A DNA stretch of 64,000 bases from Methanolobus sp. WCC4 (lineage in GTDB: Archaea; Halobacteriota; Methanosarcinia; Methanosarcinales; Methanosarcinaceae): positions 1,222,480-1,286,479 of the forward strand of contig NZ_CP150629.1 of the NCBI RefSeq assembly GCF_038022665.1. Direction: 5' to 3'. The notes beneath the pieces were generated by a model. It made no database searches. It was not told the DNA's origin and was given only the letters and a program-made list of their open reading frames with translations. This document shows, piece after piece, positions 1 to 10,670 of this stretch. Made by a program: the position numbers and the translations under genes. Numbering within the stretch: the first letter of the stretch is position 1; every line of letters begins with the position of its first letter.

Positions 1-536
1 GTCTTTTTGGCACGTTCTGTTATATCTATAAGTTCCGGCTCTTCCACGGTTTCTGTATGGAGCTGGATCGCACAGTCCAGATCAGCTGCCAGTGTGAATC
101 CGTATTCCATGACCTCGTTGGAGGCATCCCAAACTTCAGGACTAACGGGATAGTGAGGCCTTCCACTCTTCAGACCCACAGCAAGTCCCTTTTCCACATA
201 TCCGGCAGCGATGTCAAGTCCTCCTTTCATGGTCTCCACCGCCCTTTCAAGTTCCATGTATTCGGTGAGCTTTGTGATCTCTGCCGGATGCACTCCCAGA
301 ACCGGGAAGGATGTGACACCGGTCTCGTTTATCTGACGTGATATCTCAACGGTTTCATCAAAGACGGCTATCTGGTCCTCAGGCTTCGTTACCTTTATAC
401 CAAGGGTCCAGCTTGGTTTCATAACAAGGAATATGTGCGTTCCGCCTGTATTCTGGAACTCCTTTACGGCTTTGAGACCCTTTGCCCGTGGGTCTATGTG
501 CATGTGCTCGTCCGTTATGGGGAAACTCTGTGTCAT
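1..536 (-). CDS. TatD-family metal-dependent hydrolase (3' truncated)
   Basis: Reading the minus strand from an ATG at 536 gives an open frame to the window edge, so the C-terminus (beyond about 178 residues) is missing. The N-terminus reads TDEHMHIDPRAKG, with the His-x-His metal motif of the amidohydrolase/TatD superfamily at the start of the barrel; further on come a VLGVHPAEI segment, typical of TatD proteins, and DCAIQLHTE, which fits the later metal-binding strand. The family hydrolyses phosphoester or nucleic acid substrates, but archaeal members are mostly uncharacterised, so the substrate is unknown. It faces away from its neighbour at 644. Confidence 0.75.
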   Translation of the reverse strand, partial: MTQSFPITDEHMHIDPRAKGLKAVKEFQNTGGTHIFLVMKPSWTLGIKVTKPEDQIAVFDETVEISRQINETGVTSFPVLGVHPAEITKLTEYMELERAVETMKGGLDIAAGYVEKGLAVGLKSGRPHYPVSPEVWDASNEVMEYGFTLAADLDCAIQLHTETVEEPELIDITERAKK

Positions 537-643
537 GCTTTTCTGTATGTTATTACTTACCTAAAATGCTACTGCCCTGAGCTCCGTGTACTCAATTGCA
601 GGTCGTGAATAGCTATAAATGAACGTAACATCAATACAGGCCT

Positions 644-877
644 ATGAACATGAAGCCCTTTTTAACAAGGAGAGAAGTATGGCTCAGTCTGCTTTCGTTG
701 CTTGGTCAGTTGATGATCGTATCCATTGCTTCTTTCATGCTGCTGAATACGGATGTTTCCATGGAGAGGGCTGCTATTCTGGTAATTGTGATAATTGGAT
801 TTGCTTTTGTTATTGCAGTTACCATTCTGAGACTTTTAAGGCTTGCAAAGGTCACGGGTCTTTATGGTAAGGAATGA
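644..877 (+). CDS. small two-helix membrane protein
   Basis: A 77-residue protein with a charged start (MNMKPFLTRREVW) and two hydrophobic segments at about residues 13-34 and 43-63, followed by a basic tail. This is the topology of a small integral membrane protein with both ends inside. I do not recognise a family. The nested ORF beginning at 619 in another frame has no such pattern and was discarded. A short inverted repeat TACCCA/TGGGTA at 895-917 follows the stop and may help end the transcript. Confidence 0.5.
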   Translation: MNMKPFLTRREVWLSLLSLLGQLMIVSIASFMLLNTDVSMERAAILVIVIIGFAFVIAVTILRLLRLAKVTGLYGKE

Positions 878-998
878 AGTTTCAATTTTTTTAGTACCCA
901 TGTTTCCTTTCTGGGTATTACATATATATGATGCTGTCGTCAATAAAGCAATTTGTACTTAGCTTGCATTTTATAATATTAAATTATCAGAAGGTTGG

Positions 999-3345
<2,347 letters not shown>

Positions 3346-3367
3346 TTCTATTGTGGAAACAAAAGGG

Positions 3368-3395
3368 AAGCCCCGATTTCGGCCGGGGCTTTTTT
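3368..3395 (+). terminator. intrinsic-type terminator of icd
   Basis: AAGCCCCG (3368-3375) pairs perfectly with CGGGGCTT (3384-3391) across an 8-base loop, and the right arm runs into six T residues. This G+C-rich stem plus U-tract is the classical bacterial rho-independent form. It begins 22 bases after the icd stop codon and points the same way as icd. Confidence 0.8.
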
Positions 3396-3424
3396 AGTTT
3401 TTAATTTGTGCTATCTACACAAGA

Positions 3425-4180
3425 TCATATCAATCCATACACGATCTTGATGGCCATTATCCACAAAACCACACCAAACATCTGTTTGATCGTTTCTGAC
3501 TTCATTTTGCTATGCATTAGATGTGAACCTACCTGTCCTCCTATAAATGCAGCCAGAGCTGTATAGATCATGAGATTCATGTCCAGGTGTCCTGTTGTCA
3601 GGTGACCAAAGAACCCTGAGAATGAGGAGAACAACACAATGAAAGCTGATGTGGCTGAAGCACGTTTTGTCTCAAACCCAAGTGCGATCAAAACCGGTAC
3701 AATGAACACACCGCCGCCAAGTCCGAGAAGCCCGGCGAAAAAACCGATCCCAAATCCAAGAACGATACCAATGAGGGATCTGTTCTTCTTATCCGTGGCA
3801 TTAGTTGATGCATTCTTTGCTCCACCTTTTCCAAAAAATAGCATTCTTGCTCCGGCAAAGATCAGCACAATGCTAAGTATCCATAGCAGTATCTCAGTTG
3901 AAACGAACCTGGTAAAGTAAGCACCGAGTGGAGCTCCAATGATGGAAGTCACTACAAAAGGTGCTGCTACTTGCAAGTCTATCATTTTTTTTCTGTAATA
4001 GGTGATCGCTGCTGAGCTGGCAGTTATACCATTGAGAAGCAATGCTGTAGGTATTGCAATGAGCATATCAATGCCGAGCCAGTAAAATAAAGGCACATAT
4101 ACCAGGGAGCCACCCAGGCCAAGCATTGAAAATATAACGGCTAGAAAAAAGATGATAACAGCAATTAGAATAACATCCAT
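3425..4180 (-). CDS. TSUP (TauE/SafE) family membrane permease
   Basis: A 251-residue protein made almost wholly of hydrophobic segments (about eight predicted helices) with two glycine-rich inverted halves: LGLGGSLVYVPLF near residue 20 and GLLGLGGGVFIVPVLIALG near residue 150. These paired motifs are the signature of the TSUP/TauE/SafE family (DUF81), which moves sulfite, sulfoacetate, thiosulfate or other organosulfur anions across the cytoplasmic membrane. The substrate cannot be told from sequence. The gene follows the FmdE-like gene on the same strand, with a perfect 14-bp palindrome in the gap, and may share the sulfur or redox theme of that group. Confidence 0.88.
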   Translation of the reverse strand: MDVILIAVIIFFLAVIFSMLGLGGSLVYVPLFYWLGIDMLIAIPTALLLNGITASSAAITYYRKKMIDLQVAAPFVVTSIIGAPLGAYFTRFVSTEILLWILSIVLIFAGARMLFFGKGGAKNASTNATDKKNRSLIGIVLGFGIGFFAGLLGLGGGVFIVPVLIALGFETKRASATSAFIVLFSSFSGFFGHLTTGHLDMNLMIYTALAAFIGGQVGSHLMHSKMKSETIKQMFGVVLWIMAIKIVYGLI

Positions 4181-4226
4181 ATGACCAATTCCAGATCTTG
4201 TAGCAGTATATTATGTAAAAATGGTT

Positions 4227-4240
4227 GGTGCAATTGCACC
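4227..4240. promoter_or_regulatory. perfect 14-bp palindrome upstream of the TSUP gene
   Basis: GGTGCAATTGCACC is a perfect palindrome between the FmdE-like stop and the TSUP start. On the minus strand a TATA-like TACATAATATAC (about 4205-4216) follows it, then the ATG at 4180. It therefore sits just upstream of the probable core promoter, where an archaeal activator or repressor could bind. Confidence 0.5.
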
Positions 4241-4269
4241 TATTGCCCAATGTTCTAGTTTACTGTCAC

Positions 4270-4869
4270 TCATTTGTCTGCACAGGGTTTGCAAAGTATT
4301 TTGCCATTAATCTCCTGCAATTTGTGAGCAAATGTACGTTCACCACATTCCTCACACAATCCTGTATCAAAAACTCCTTTTTTCTTTTCAAAAGCATAAT
4401 CGAAAACCGGACTGATCACGAGGAAGTTTTCTTCAGGTATGCTTAGTATTTTGTTAACCAGGGGTTCTGCGATCTCAGAAGAAATGTCCTGTGGGAGTAC
4501 GCCTGATTTCCTCTGTTCAACAAATGGTGATTGTAGCATATTGCCAAAGAATTCAGGTTTTATGTATGCTCTGACTGCCTTTTGATCTATAGTATCGATG
4601 AGTGTAAAAGCCATTTTTCCATGGTATGTCTTTTCAATATTACTTTTCCCATAAGTACAACCAGAAATAGTCATAAGACCATCAACAAAGCATCCGGCTG
4701 CATGATCATTTCCTGTCTCTGCGATCATGAAAAGCTCTTTATCCTTTGATCTGTCAACGCCAAGTGCATTCATAGCAGCAGCTCCGGCCCTCATTCCAAG
4801 CGGCATAGCAGGACACCTGTGGCCGTGAAAGGTAAATCCTGTTTCAAGATAGTCATTTACATTGATCAT
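4270..4869 (-). CDS. FmdE-family protein with C-terminal zinc ribbon
   Basis: The protein (199 residues) opens with the FmdE domain (PF02663): [18 protein letters not shown] carries the conserved histidine and cysteine, followed by [22 protein letters not shown] with further conserved cysteines. The last 30 residues form a CxxC...CxxC zinc ribbon (CEECGE and CKPC). FmdE is associated with molybdenum formylmethanofuran dehydrogenase in methanogens but is not needed for catalysis and its role is unsettled; many genomes hold several FmdE paralogues unlinked to fmd/fwd, as here. The upstream region carries a TATA element (about 4945-4956) and a TTTCAAA-N4-TTTGAAA palindrome that also occurs before the ArsF-like gene. 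Confidence 0.88.
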   Translation of the reverse strand: MINVNDYLETGFTFHGHRCPAMPLGMRAGAAAMNALGVDRSKDKELFMIAETGNDHAAGCFVDGLMTISGCTYGKSNIEKTYHGKMAFTLIDTIDQKAVRAYIKPEFFGNMLQSPFVEQRKSGVLPQDISSEIAEPLVNKILSIPEENFLVISPVFDYAFEKKKGVFDTGLCEECGERTFAHKLQEINGKILCKPCADK

Positions 4870-4960
4870 TTTAATTTCTCCATAGCTGGTTTGTACGATT
4901 TTGTGTATTAGTCACACAACCACTAATGTACAATTAATTTGTCTATATTTAAAGATGGCG

Positions 4961-4980
4961 GTTTCAAAAAGATTTGAAAC
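4961..4980. promoter_or_regulatory. TTTCAAA-N4-TTTGAAA palindrome upstream of the FmdE-like gene
   Basis: GTTTCAAA (4961-4968) and TTTGAAAC (4973-4980) form an exact 8-bp inverted repeat with a 4-base centre. On the minus strand it lies directly upstream of the TATA element CTTTAAATATAG of the FmdE-like gene. The same half-sites and spacing recur at 6238-6255. Confidence 0.6.
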
Positions 4981-5044
4981 ACTCTGCTCATAGTGCTCAA
5001 GATATGCTATTATGATAGGTGATATTTTACAACCACGTCACCTA

Positions 5045-5761
5045 TTACGTAAATACAAAAAGTCTTGAATAGTACAAGCCTACAATTATGAAAATAAGTG
5101 CTGCCAGCATTCTCATACCTTTCTCTATAATATGGATCCTATTGACGAATTTCCCTACTCTGGATGCTGAATACACTAGTAGTATAGAGAAAAACAATAC
5201 AGGTAAAGCTGTTGCGATCGCAAATATCGAAGGTATGATTATCGGGTCCTGTGCGGCCAAAGCTATAGGAATGAGCATACCAAAGAAGAGTACAGCACTA
5301 AAAGGACAAAACGAAAGAGCAAAAATAAAACCAAGCAGAAAACCGCCCACATATCCTTTGTTCTTTAGTTTATCTCCCAGTGCACTGGTTACACTGCCTC
5401 CTTTGAAAGAAGGAAATCGGTCAGCTGTGATCATAAGGATTCCAAGGATTAGAAGAAATGGACCTAAAAGCAGTTCCCCGTTCTTTTGTAAGACTAAAGC
5501 AATATTCTGGCTGCTTATGCCTATCCAGATGATAGAGGATGCTACAAGCATATATGCTGTCATTCTTCCAAGTGTGTAGATCATACCAACAGTAAGTACA
5601 TGTCTGCCATTGTCGATTTCCTTCGACATATAAGCTATTGATGTTATGTTGGTTGCCAGAGGACATGGGCTAACAGCAGTCATCAGGCCAATAAAGAAGG
5701 CAGCGATCAAAGGAACGTCACTGGTCCCCATGGATTGCATAAAGGCCATAAGATCGGTCAT
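5045..5761 (-). CDS. CcdA/DsbD-like membrane protein, ArsG-type permease candidate
   Basis: A 238-residue polytopic protein with about six membrane helices. Its two halves carry the cysteine-proline motifs of the CcdA/DsbD superfamily: AVSPCPLATNIT (Cys33) and ALSFCPFSAVLFFG (Cys152). Classical CcdA passes electrons across the membrane through these cysteines. The start with SPCPLATNI and the adjoining thioredoxin lipoprotein also resemble the ArsG/ArsF pair described for aromatic arsenical handling in bacteria, where ArsG is an efflux permease. Its ATG abuts the stop of the upstream gene, so the two are translated from one mRNA. Electron transfer or efflux cannot be decided from sequence alone. 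Confidence 0.8.
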   Translation of the reverse strand: MTDLMAFMQSMGTSDVPLIAAFFIGLMTAVSPCPLATNITSIAYMSKEIDNGRHVLTVGMIYTLGRMTAYMLVASSIIWIGISSQNIALVLQKNGELLLGPFLLILGILMITADRFPSFKGGSVTSALGDKLKNKGYVGGFLLGFIFALSFCPFSAVLFFGMLIPIALAAQDPIIIPSIFAIATALPVLFFSILLVYSASRVGKFVNRIHIIEKGMRMLAALIFIIVGLYYSRLFVFT

Positions 5762-6205
5762 TTAGATTCCATCCATTTTTTCGTCGATGACTTTACTTAA
5801 ATAGGACATATATTCTGCCTTATCATCGATCTTATACCAGACGTCCATGTTCTGCTCAGCAGAAAAACCATTTTCTGTATATGTGCCTATCCACAGAGAA
5901 GAATAGGCAACTCCATATCTTTGAACTAGTTCCTTGTTCTCAGGAAGCTCACTGTTCACATGCCTGAATACAAGTTTTCCTGATCTTAGTTCATCTGCAA
6001 AGTATGTATTCACTGTTTCCTCTGCATAAGATCCGACTGTCTGACAACTGTGACATTGGTTCATTCCATGGAAGTGAATAACTTCTATATGAGGATCTGA
6101 TCTCAATGTGCTGTCAATAACCAGTGAAGTGCTTTCATCATTGTTCTCAACGCAGCCTGATGAAAGTAACGTCAGAACAAACAGAATGACCAGTATTTTT
6201 TTCAT
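5762..6205 (-). CDS. thioredoxin-fold lipoprotein, ArsF-like
   Basis: A 147-residue secreted lipoprotein: N-terminal hydrophobic stretch ending in the lipobox LSSGC (Cys18 would be lipidated). A thioredoxin-like domain follows, with the redox motif HGMNQCHSCQTV (Cys51 and Cys54). The region VIHFHGMNQCHSC resembles the family annotated as ArsF, the nitrophenyl-arsenical nitroreductase subunit, although most members in methanogens have no known arsenic role. It probably works outside the membrane with the CcdA/ArsG-like protein directly downstream, whose start codon touches this stop. A TTTCAAA-N4-TTTGAAA palindrome lies over the probable transcription start. Confidence 0.72.
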   Translation of the reverse strand: MKKILVILFVLTLLSSGCVENNDESTSLVIDSTLRSDPHIEVIHFHGMNQCHSCQTVGSYAEETVNTYFADELRSGKLVFRHVNSELPENKELVQRYGVAYSSLWIGTYTENGFSAEQNMDVWYKIDDKAEYMSYLSKVIDEKMDGI

Positions 6206-6237
6206 ATTAACACAGTTCGATTATACATGAGGATGCA

Positions 6238-6255
6238 TTTCAAATTCATTTGAAA
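6238..6255. promoter_or_regulatory. TTTCAAA-N4-TTTGAAA palindrome upstream of the ArsF-like gene
   Basis: TTTCAAA (6238-6244), TTCA, TTTGAAA (6249-6255). On the minus strand the TATA-like CTTTAAATAC lies at about 6271-6280, placing this palindrome over the expected transcription start of the ArsF/ArsG-like pair. Identical half-sites and spacing occur at 4961-4980. Confidence 0.6.
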
Positions 6256-6381
6256 ATTTTATCTAACTATGTATTTAAAGATTTGTCTCTCCAAAGTTTA
6301 TTCTTCGATGGCATCAAAAAAGGATTATTAACCAGTTATGATAAATTGGCGAATTCCCTCGCCAAAAAAAGAAAACGCATA

Positions 6382-6403
6382 GCTGCTATCCTCGGACAGC
6401 AGC
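6382..6403 (-). terminator. hairpin terminator of the Re-citrate synthase gene
   Basis: On the minus strand GCTGCTGTCC pairs with GGATAGCAGC (one G-U pair) around a 2-base turn, 11 bases after the stop at 6415. It is followed, leftwards, by T-rich sequence (TTTTCTTTTTTT), as expected for archaeal U-tract termination. A T7 tract also precedes the hairpin. Confidence 0.6.
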
Positions 6404-6414
6404 CAAAAAAAGAA

Positions 6415-7761
6415 TTAGTCTATAGTATCATGCATGCGAGGCTTGATCTCATTTAGACCACTTGACTCGCTTTCATCGCCATTCTCATCATGATCCCTGC
6501 GATGCATTTCCTTACTGACCATCTGGTTGAACATGAAGTATTTCTTCACGTATGCCATGATCTCTTCATCGGATATACAGGAAACCCTCTTCTCATCGTT
6601 GTAGAGTTTCTGGATCTCAGCCTGGATCGCCCTGAGGCGCTTATCGTTCTTATCTACCTCGATATTAACGTCCATAAGCTCGTTCAGTGTTTCCTGCACC
6701 TTATACCTGAGTACCTCTATACCGGATGAGTCACCAATGAGGAATATCCTCTTACCACCGACGATCTCAGGTGGATATGGTTCGTATGTGAACGGGTTCT
6801 TGATAACACCGGCAGAGTGAATGCCTGACTCATGGGCGAAGACGTTGTTACCTACAACGGATTTGTTCCTTGGGATACGGATTCCGATCTCATTTTCCAT
6901 GAACTTTGAGAATTCAATGATAGCGTCAAGGTTGTATTTGTCGAATCCCTCGATACGTCTTGCAAGGAACAGCAGGAGTTTCTCCATCTCTGCATTACCT
7001 GCTCTCTCACCGATACCAAGGAATGTTACATTGGACCAGTTTGCACCATGCCAGTATCCTGCAATGGAGTTGGCAACTGCAAGACCGAAGTCATCGTGAC
7101 AGTGTGTTTCGATGTTCTTGACATTGAGCTCGTCCTTCAGGTACTTTGTGATCATTGGTATTCCAAATGGTTCGTCAACACCTTCAAATGGTATGCCGAA
7201 TCCAATGGTGTCACATACACGAATAGTACAATCCGGGTCAATGTCCATTATTTTCTTGATAAGCGGGAAAGTGAAACCATAATTATCTGCACGGGTCATA
7301 TCCTCTATGTGAGCCCAGGTGCGAAGACCGTGATCAACTGCATACTGGAGTGCGTTGAGATATTTCTCCTCGGCTGTTTCACGGGTCAGTCCCATCTTGT
7401 CAACTATATGGGGATCAGATACGGACATCAGGACACCTGTTTCCTCAATGCCGTCAATGTTGAGGACCATGTCGATATCAGCAGGATTTGCACGTGCCCA
7501 ACCAGTGATCTCAGGGAATTCGTATCCCTGGTCCATCATGAGCTTGATAGCTTTTCTGTCCCTTTCGTTATATACAAAAGTCTCAAGTTTCTCAATTCCT
7601 ATCCTGTTCAGGTAGTTATATATCTGAAACTTCTGCTGACTCTTCATGACAATACCAGGCATCTGTGCCCCATCCCTGATAGTGCTGTCACTTATAGATA
7701 CTTCCTGCCCGAGTGGTAATTTTATTTTAGGAAGATCATCATAATCCTTGTATATCTTCAT
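6415..7761 (-). CDS. Re-citrate synthase / homocitrate synthase family enzyme
   Basis: The 448-residue protein belongs to the HMGL-like TIM-barrel family of isopropylmalate and homocitrate synthases: ISDSTIRDGAQMPG (about residues 23-36) holds the Arg-Asp pair that binds the oxoacid and metal, HCHDDFGLAVANS carries the His-x-His metal ligands, and FLGIGERAGNAEMEKLL is the family GERxGN motif. The segments DRDRKA-like, GYEFPEITGWARAN and HIEDMTRADNYGF closely match Clostridium kluyveri Re-citrate synthase as I recall it, more than AksA or LeuA. It would then condense oxaloacetate and acetyl-CoA to citrate, upstream of aconitase and the isocitrate dehydrogenase at 1120. No LeuA-type regulatory domain is present. 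Specificity is inferred. Confidence 0.75.
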   Translation of the reverse strand: MKIYKDYDDLPKIKLPLGQEVSISDSTIRDGAQMPGIVMKSQQKFQIYNYLNRIGIEKLETFVYNERDRKAIKLMMDQGYEFPEITGWARANPADIDMVLNIDGIEETGVLMSVSDPHIVDKMGLTRETAEEKYLNALQYAVDHGLRTWAHIEDMTRADNYGFTFPLIKKIMDIDPDCTIRVCDTIGFGIPFEGVDEPFGIPMITKYLKDELNVKNIETHCHDDFGLAVANSIAGYWHGANWSNVTFLGIGERAGNAEMEKLLLFLARRIEGFDKYNLDAIIEFSKFMENEIGIRIPRNKSVVGNNVFAHESGIHSAGVIKNPFTYEPYPPEIVGGKRIFLIGDSSGIEVLRYKVQETLNELMDVNIEVDKNDKRLRAIQAEIQKLYNDEKRVSCISDEEIMAYVKKYFMFNQMVSKEMHRRDHDENGDESESSGLNEIKPRMHDTID

Positions 7762-8016
7762 TCCATTCCTCCATAATGTAATTCTGAAATTCCGGAAAGC
7801 ATACCTATTGTAAAAACGGGTCAGTATCGGATATGAGCATCGAACTGAAAGCGATAGTGCTCCGGATGATTATCTTTGTTGAAAGTTGAACTTCATTTAC
7901 TATAGGTGGCTTTCTACTTAAAACATCCTTTTGTTATCAAAAACCAATTAATTTTCTTAGTATGTTGTTGAAATGAACCTTTAAATCTTTATAATTTAAA
8001 TGAGTACAGTATCCAT

Positions 8017-8520
8017 ATGTGGAGCACATTACTCGGGAAATTTGAAAAATATCCGGCCCAGCAAAAGGTCCTGAAAGTTATTTTTGAAAGGGGTTTCCAG
8101 GTAAATGATGAAGGCAAAGTTGCATCAGGTGCAATAGAGATAGCACACACACAACTTGCAAGGGAAGCAGGCGTTGACCGGCGTGTGGTGGATTCCACAA
8201 CCGAGGTTATTCTGGCTGACGAGCAGTTGAGGAAGGTCTTCCAGAATATAAGGTCGATACCTTTCCTTCGTGATGTAGCCCCTCTATTGGGTCAGGGTGT
8301 CGTCATTATCACTCCGGATGATGCATCTCACAAGGGCATAATATCCGAGGTTTCCACAGTAATAGCCCGGCATAATATCAGTATCAGACAGGCAGTATCT
8401 GATGACCCGTATTTCACCACCGAGCCAAAACTCACCATTATCACGGATACCAAGGTTCCGGGAAGCATTGTAGAAGAACTGTTAAAGCTGGATTCTGTAA
8501 AAGGCGTGAGTATCTACTGA
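8017..8520 (+). CDS. HTH-ACT domain regulator of amino acid metabolism
   Basis: A 167-residue protein: the first 75 residues look like a winged-helix region (AHTQLAREAGVDRRVVDSTT as recognition part), and residues about 95-167 form an ACT domain (IITPDDASHKGIISEVSTVI...), which usually binds a small ligand such as an amino acid. It fits the archaeal group described as amino-acid metabolism regulators with an ACT domain. It is transcribed divergently from the Re-citrate synthase gene across a 255-base AT-rich gap containing the TATA-like CTTTAAATC, so control of that gene is plausible but unproven. Confidence 0.75.
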   Translation: MWSTLLGKFEKYPAQQKVLKVIFERGFQVNDEGKVASGAIEIAHTQLAREAGVDRRVVDSTTEVILADEQLRKVFQNIRSIPFLRDVAPLLGQGVVIITPDDASHKGIISEVSTVIARHNISIRQAVSDDPYFTTEPKLTIITDTKVPGSIVEELLKLDSVKGVSIY

Positions 8521-8556
8521 AGCACTTTCCTTTTTCTCTCTCTCTCTCTTCAGTTT

Positions 8557-9765
8557 TTAAAGAACAGCCTTTGCAAATGCACGGAACACTTTCAACATAT
8601 GCACCGACCTGGAAGGATGTAGCATCTTCTTTATCAGTATGGAGGGATGGTCCATATCCCCATAGCGTGTGATAGTATCAAGAATTGCGGGATTATTCAT
8701 TGACCCTATCAACTCATCGAGCTCTTTGTCCCCGAGTCCGCCAATGAAATTATGTATCCTCATTCCCATTGCAAGTTCCTTACCGATCTCTCCCCGCCAT
8801 CTTCTGTCATATTCAGAAAGGAAGTTCGCAGAACTATCTTCATCAGCAGCAGCCTTGGCAGCAACCTCTCCAGCTATCTTCGCACAGACTGCACCGGTAT
8901 ATATTCCGCCTCCGGATGTTGGCTTGACCTGACCGGCAGCATCTCCCACAACAAGTACACCGTCAGAATATGTTCTCTCAAGCGGTCCAAGTGGTATCCC
9001 TCCCATTACAAGGTCGAGTTTCCCTCCTCCATATCTTGAAGCTACATGCGGGTTCTTTGTCAGCAGTTCCTCAAGTACCTGATGAGCATTCATCCCGGTT
9101 ACGCAGTTAGGGTCAACTGCCATTCCGACCCTGGAAATGCTCTCGTTCACGGGCACGGTCCATCCGAAGAATCCCGGGACCTGTGAACCGACGAAAAGTT
9201 CCACAAAATCAGTATTCTCTGAGCTGTAAGGCACTTCTGCCTGTATCCCCGGAAGCACCTTTGTCACATTGCCCAGACCTGCCATCTTAGCTATCCTGCT
9301 TCGAACACCATCAGCAGCTATTATGACATTTGCTTCGATCGTTTCAGCTCTTCCTTTCCTCACAACAGATAACTTCTGCATCTTCCCGGATGTATCGATT
9401 CCCGTAGCCCTTGTGTTCAGCCACAGATCGACATCCTCTTCAAGCGCCATGGCTGCAAGCCGGCGGTCGAACATCTTCCTTGAAACAACATATGCCTTAG
9501 TCTCTCTTCCATCTATGGGCAGGGGGTCACCGTTCATTGGGTGGACGAATGCACCTCTTACCGAATTGAACACAAAGTCATCAGATGGTTCTATATCACA
9601 CTCACTGACCGCCCGGGTGCTCAGCAGTCCCGTACATCCTACAGGGCTTCCTATGAACGCATGGTCCTCTACCATCAATGTCCTTGCACCGTGCATGGCG
9701 GCATATCTTGCTGCTGTGGAGCCGATGGGTCCGGCTCCAACAACGATAACATCATATCCTTTCAT
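8557..9765 (-). CDS. geranylgeranyl reductase family flavoprotein
   Basis: The protein begins with the FAD-binding Rossmann motif VIVVGAGPIGSTAARYAA and has a second flavin motif VLVVGDAAGQVKPTSGGGIYTG, both diagnostic of the geranylgeranyl reductase/digeranylgeranylglycerophospholipid reductase family. Such enzymes saturate the isoprenoid chains of archaeal membrane lipids or quinone-like carriers. The TGLLS cysteine region (VGCTGLLS) is also typical. I chose the ATG at 9765 (MKGYDVIVVGAG), one base after the stop of the HAD gene; an in-frame ATG at 9783 would add six residues and overlap that gene. Methanogens often carry several paralogues, so the substrate, membrane lipid or methanophenazine side chain, is open. 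Confidence 0.85.
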   Translation of the reverse strand: MKGYDVIVVGAGPIGSTAARYAAMHGARTLMVEDHAFIGSPVGCTGLLSTRAVSECDIEPSDDFVFNSVRGAFVHPMNGDPLPIDGRETKAYVVSRKMFDRRLAAMALEEDVDLWLNTRATGIDTSGKMQKLSVVRKGRAETIEANVIIAADGVRSRIAKMAGLGNVTKVLPGIQAEVPYSSENTDFVELFVGSQVPGFFGWTVPVNESISRVGMAVDPNCVTGMNAHQVLEELLTKNPHVASRYGGGKLDLVMGGIPLGPLERTYSDGVLVVGDAAGQVKPTSGGGIYTGAVCAKIAGEVAAKAAADEDSSANFLSEYDRRWRGEIGKELAMGMRIHNFIGGLGDKELDELIGSMNNPAILDTITRYGDMDHPSILIKKMLHPSRSVHMLKVFRAFAKAVL

Positions 9766-9766
9766 A

Positions 9767-10489
9767 TCAACTTCTGTTCCCATTCCAGTTTCGGTCTATA
9801 ATTATTTTAAGTAATTCCCTGAACGTATTTATCGTATGGTCAGGTCTTTCCTCTGCCTGCACACTATCCCCGGGGTGGCTGTGATCGCCATAATCTCCGT
9901 ATTTTGCATGTACAGTCACCATTCCTATCTGTTTGGATGGAATGATATCCCTTCTGAGACTGTCGCCAACATAAAGCGTCTCGTGGGCTTTTAGACCCAT
10001 GGAATCCAGAGCATAGGTGAAAGGCTCATGGGATGGTTTTTTGTGTCCGGTCATGTCAAAGGTGAAAAGTGAATCGAAACACCCGCAAAGTCCCGTTCTT
10101 TTGAGACGTCTCCCGGCATTTCTCCGGTCAGCATCAGTCAGTATCCCTATGTTCAGTTCCATTTCTTTCAGCTCCAGCATTGTATCTTTAACACCGGGAT
10201 AGGGTTTGATGTTGCGTATCTTCTCCCTTTCATATATTGTACAGCATTCGTTGAACACCTGTTCCGAGTACTTACCGTATTCCACCAGATAATCACTGAT
10301 ATTCTCTACATCCTCAAATCCATATCTCTTCCTGCGGAAGTAGGATAACAGCTCATGTGGGTTCCCTGTTCCTATGTATTCCACAATAGCATTGCAGGCG
10401 TTCATCTTTGCTTCAATGAAGTCAAAGAGGGTGTTATCCATATCAAATATGATACCTTTTGTACGGCCACTATCTCTGATGCTGTCCAT
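9767..10489 (-). CDS. HAD-superfamily phosphatase
   Basis: The haloacid dehalogenase motifs are in order: motif I GIIFDMDNTLFDF with the nucleophilic and acid/base aspartates, motif II GILTDADRRN, the motif III lysine in TGHKKPSHEPF, and motif IV YVGDSLRRDII. The cap is of the helical type inserted after motif I. Members dephosphorylate small metabolites such as phosphoglycolate or nucleotides; the substrate is unknown. I take the ATG at 10489 as start because the upstream in-frame extension (to 10558) is rich in basic and aromatic residues and lacks homology to the family. It is the first gene of a two-gene unit with the geranylgeranyl reductase. Confidence 0.8.
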   Translation of the reverse strand: MDSIRDSGRTKGIIFDMDNTLFDFIEAKMNACNAIVEYIGTGNPHELLSYFRRKRYGFEDVENISDYLVEYGKYSEQVFNECCTIYEREKIRNIKPYPGVKDTMLELKEMELNIGILTDADRRNAGRRLKRTGLCGCFDSLFTFDMTGHKKPSHEPFTYALDSMGLKAHETLYVGDSLRRDIIPSKQIGMVTVHAKYGDYGDHSHPGDSVQAEERPDHTINTFRELLKIIIDRNWNGNRS

Positions 10490-10670
10490 AACTTCGTCCT
10501 GTTTTCGAATTCTGATACTTCTGGTATTTCTGTATGCCGGAAAATATGCAGCATTCATATATCATATATTCGTCTGTGGTAATGGGTCCCAAACAAGGTT
10601 TATATATTATTCAGAGCTATATAAACAGGTGGAACTATCAATAAGGTGGTTCTGCAAACGAGGGAAAACA

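Noticed and set aside
6250-6456. Plus-strand ORF of 68 codons with a Lys/Arg-rich middle
   Set aside because: It overlaps the end of the Re-citrate synthase gene and its lysine runs come from the terminator T-tracts of the opposite strand; no ribosome site.
7048-7719. Plus-strand ORF of 223 codons
   Set aside because: Antisense to the Re-citrate synthase gene with no recognisable domain.
8540-8552. CT-repeat (TCTCTCTCTC) as a functional repeat
   Set aside because: Only a short stretch in a 36-base convergent gap; no evidence of more than termination-side pyrimidine tract.
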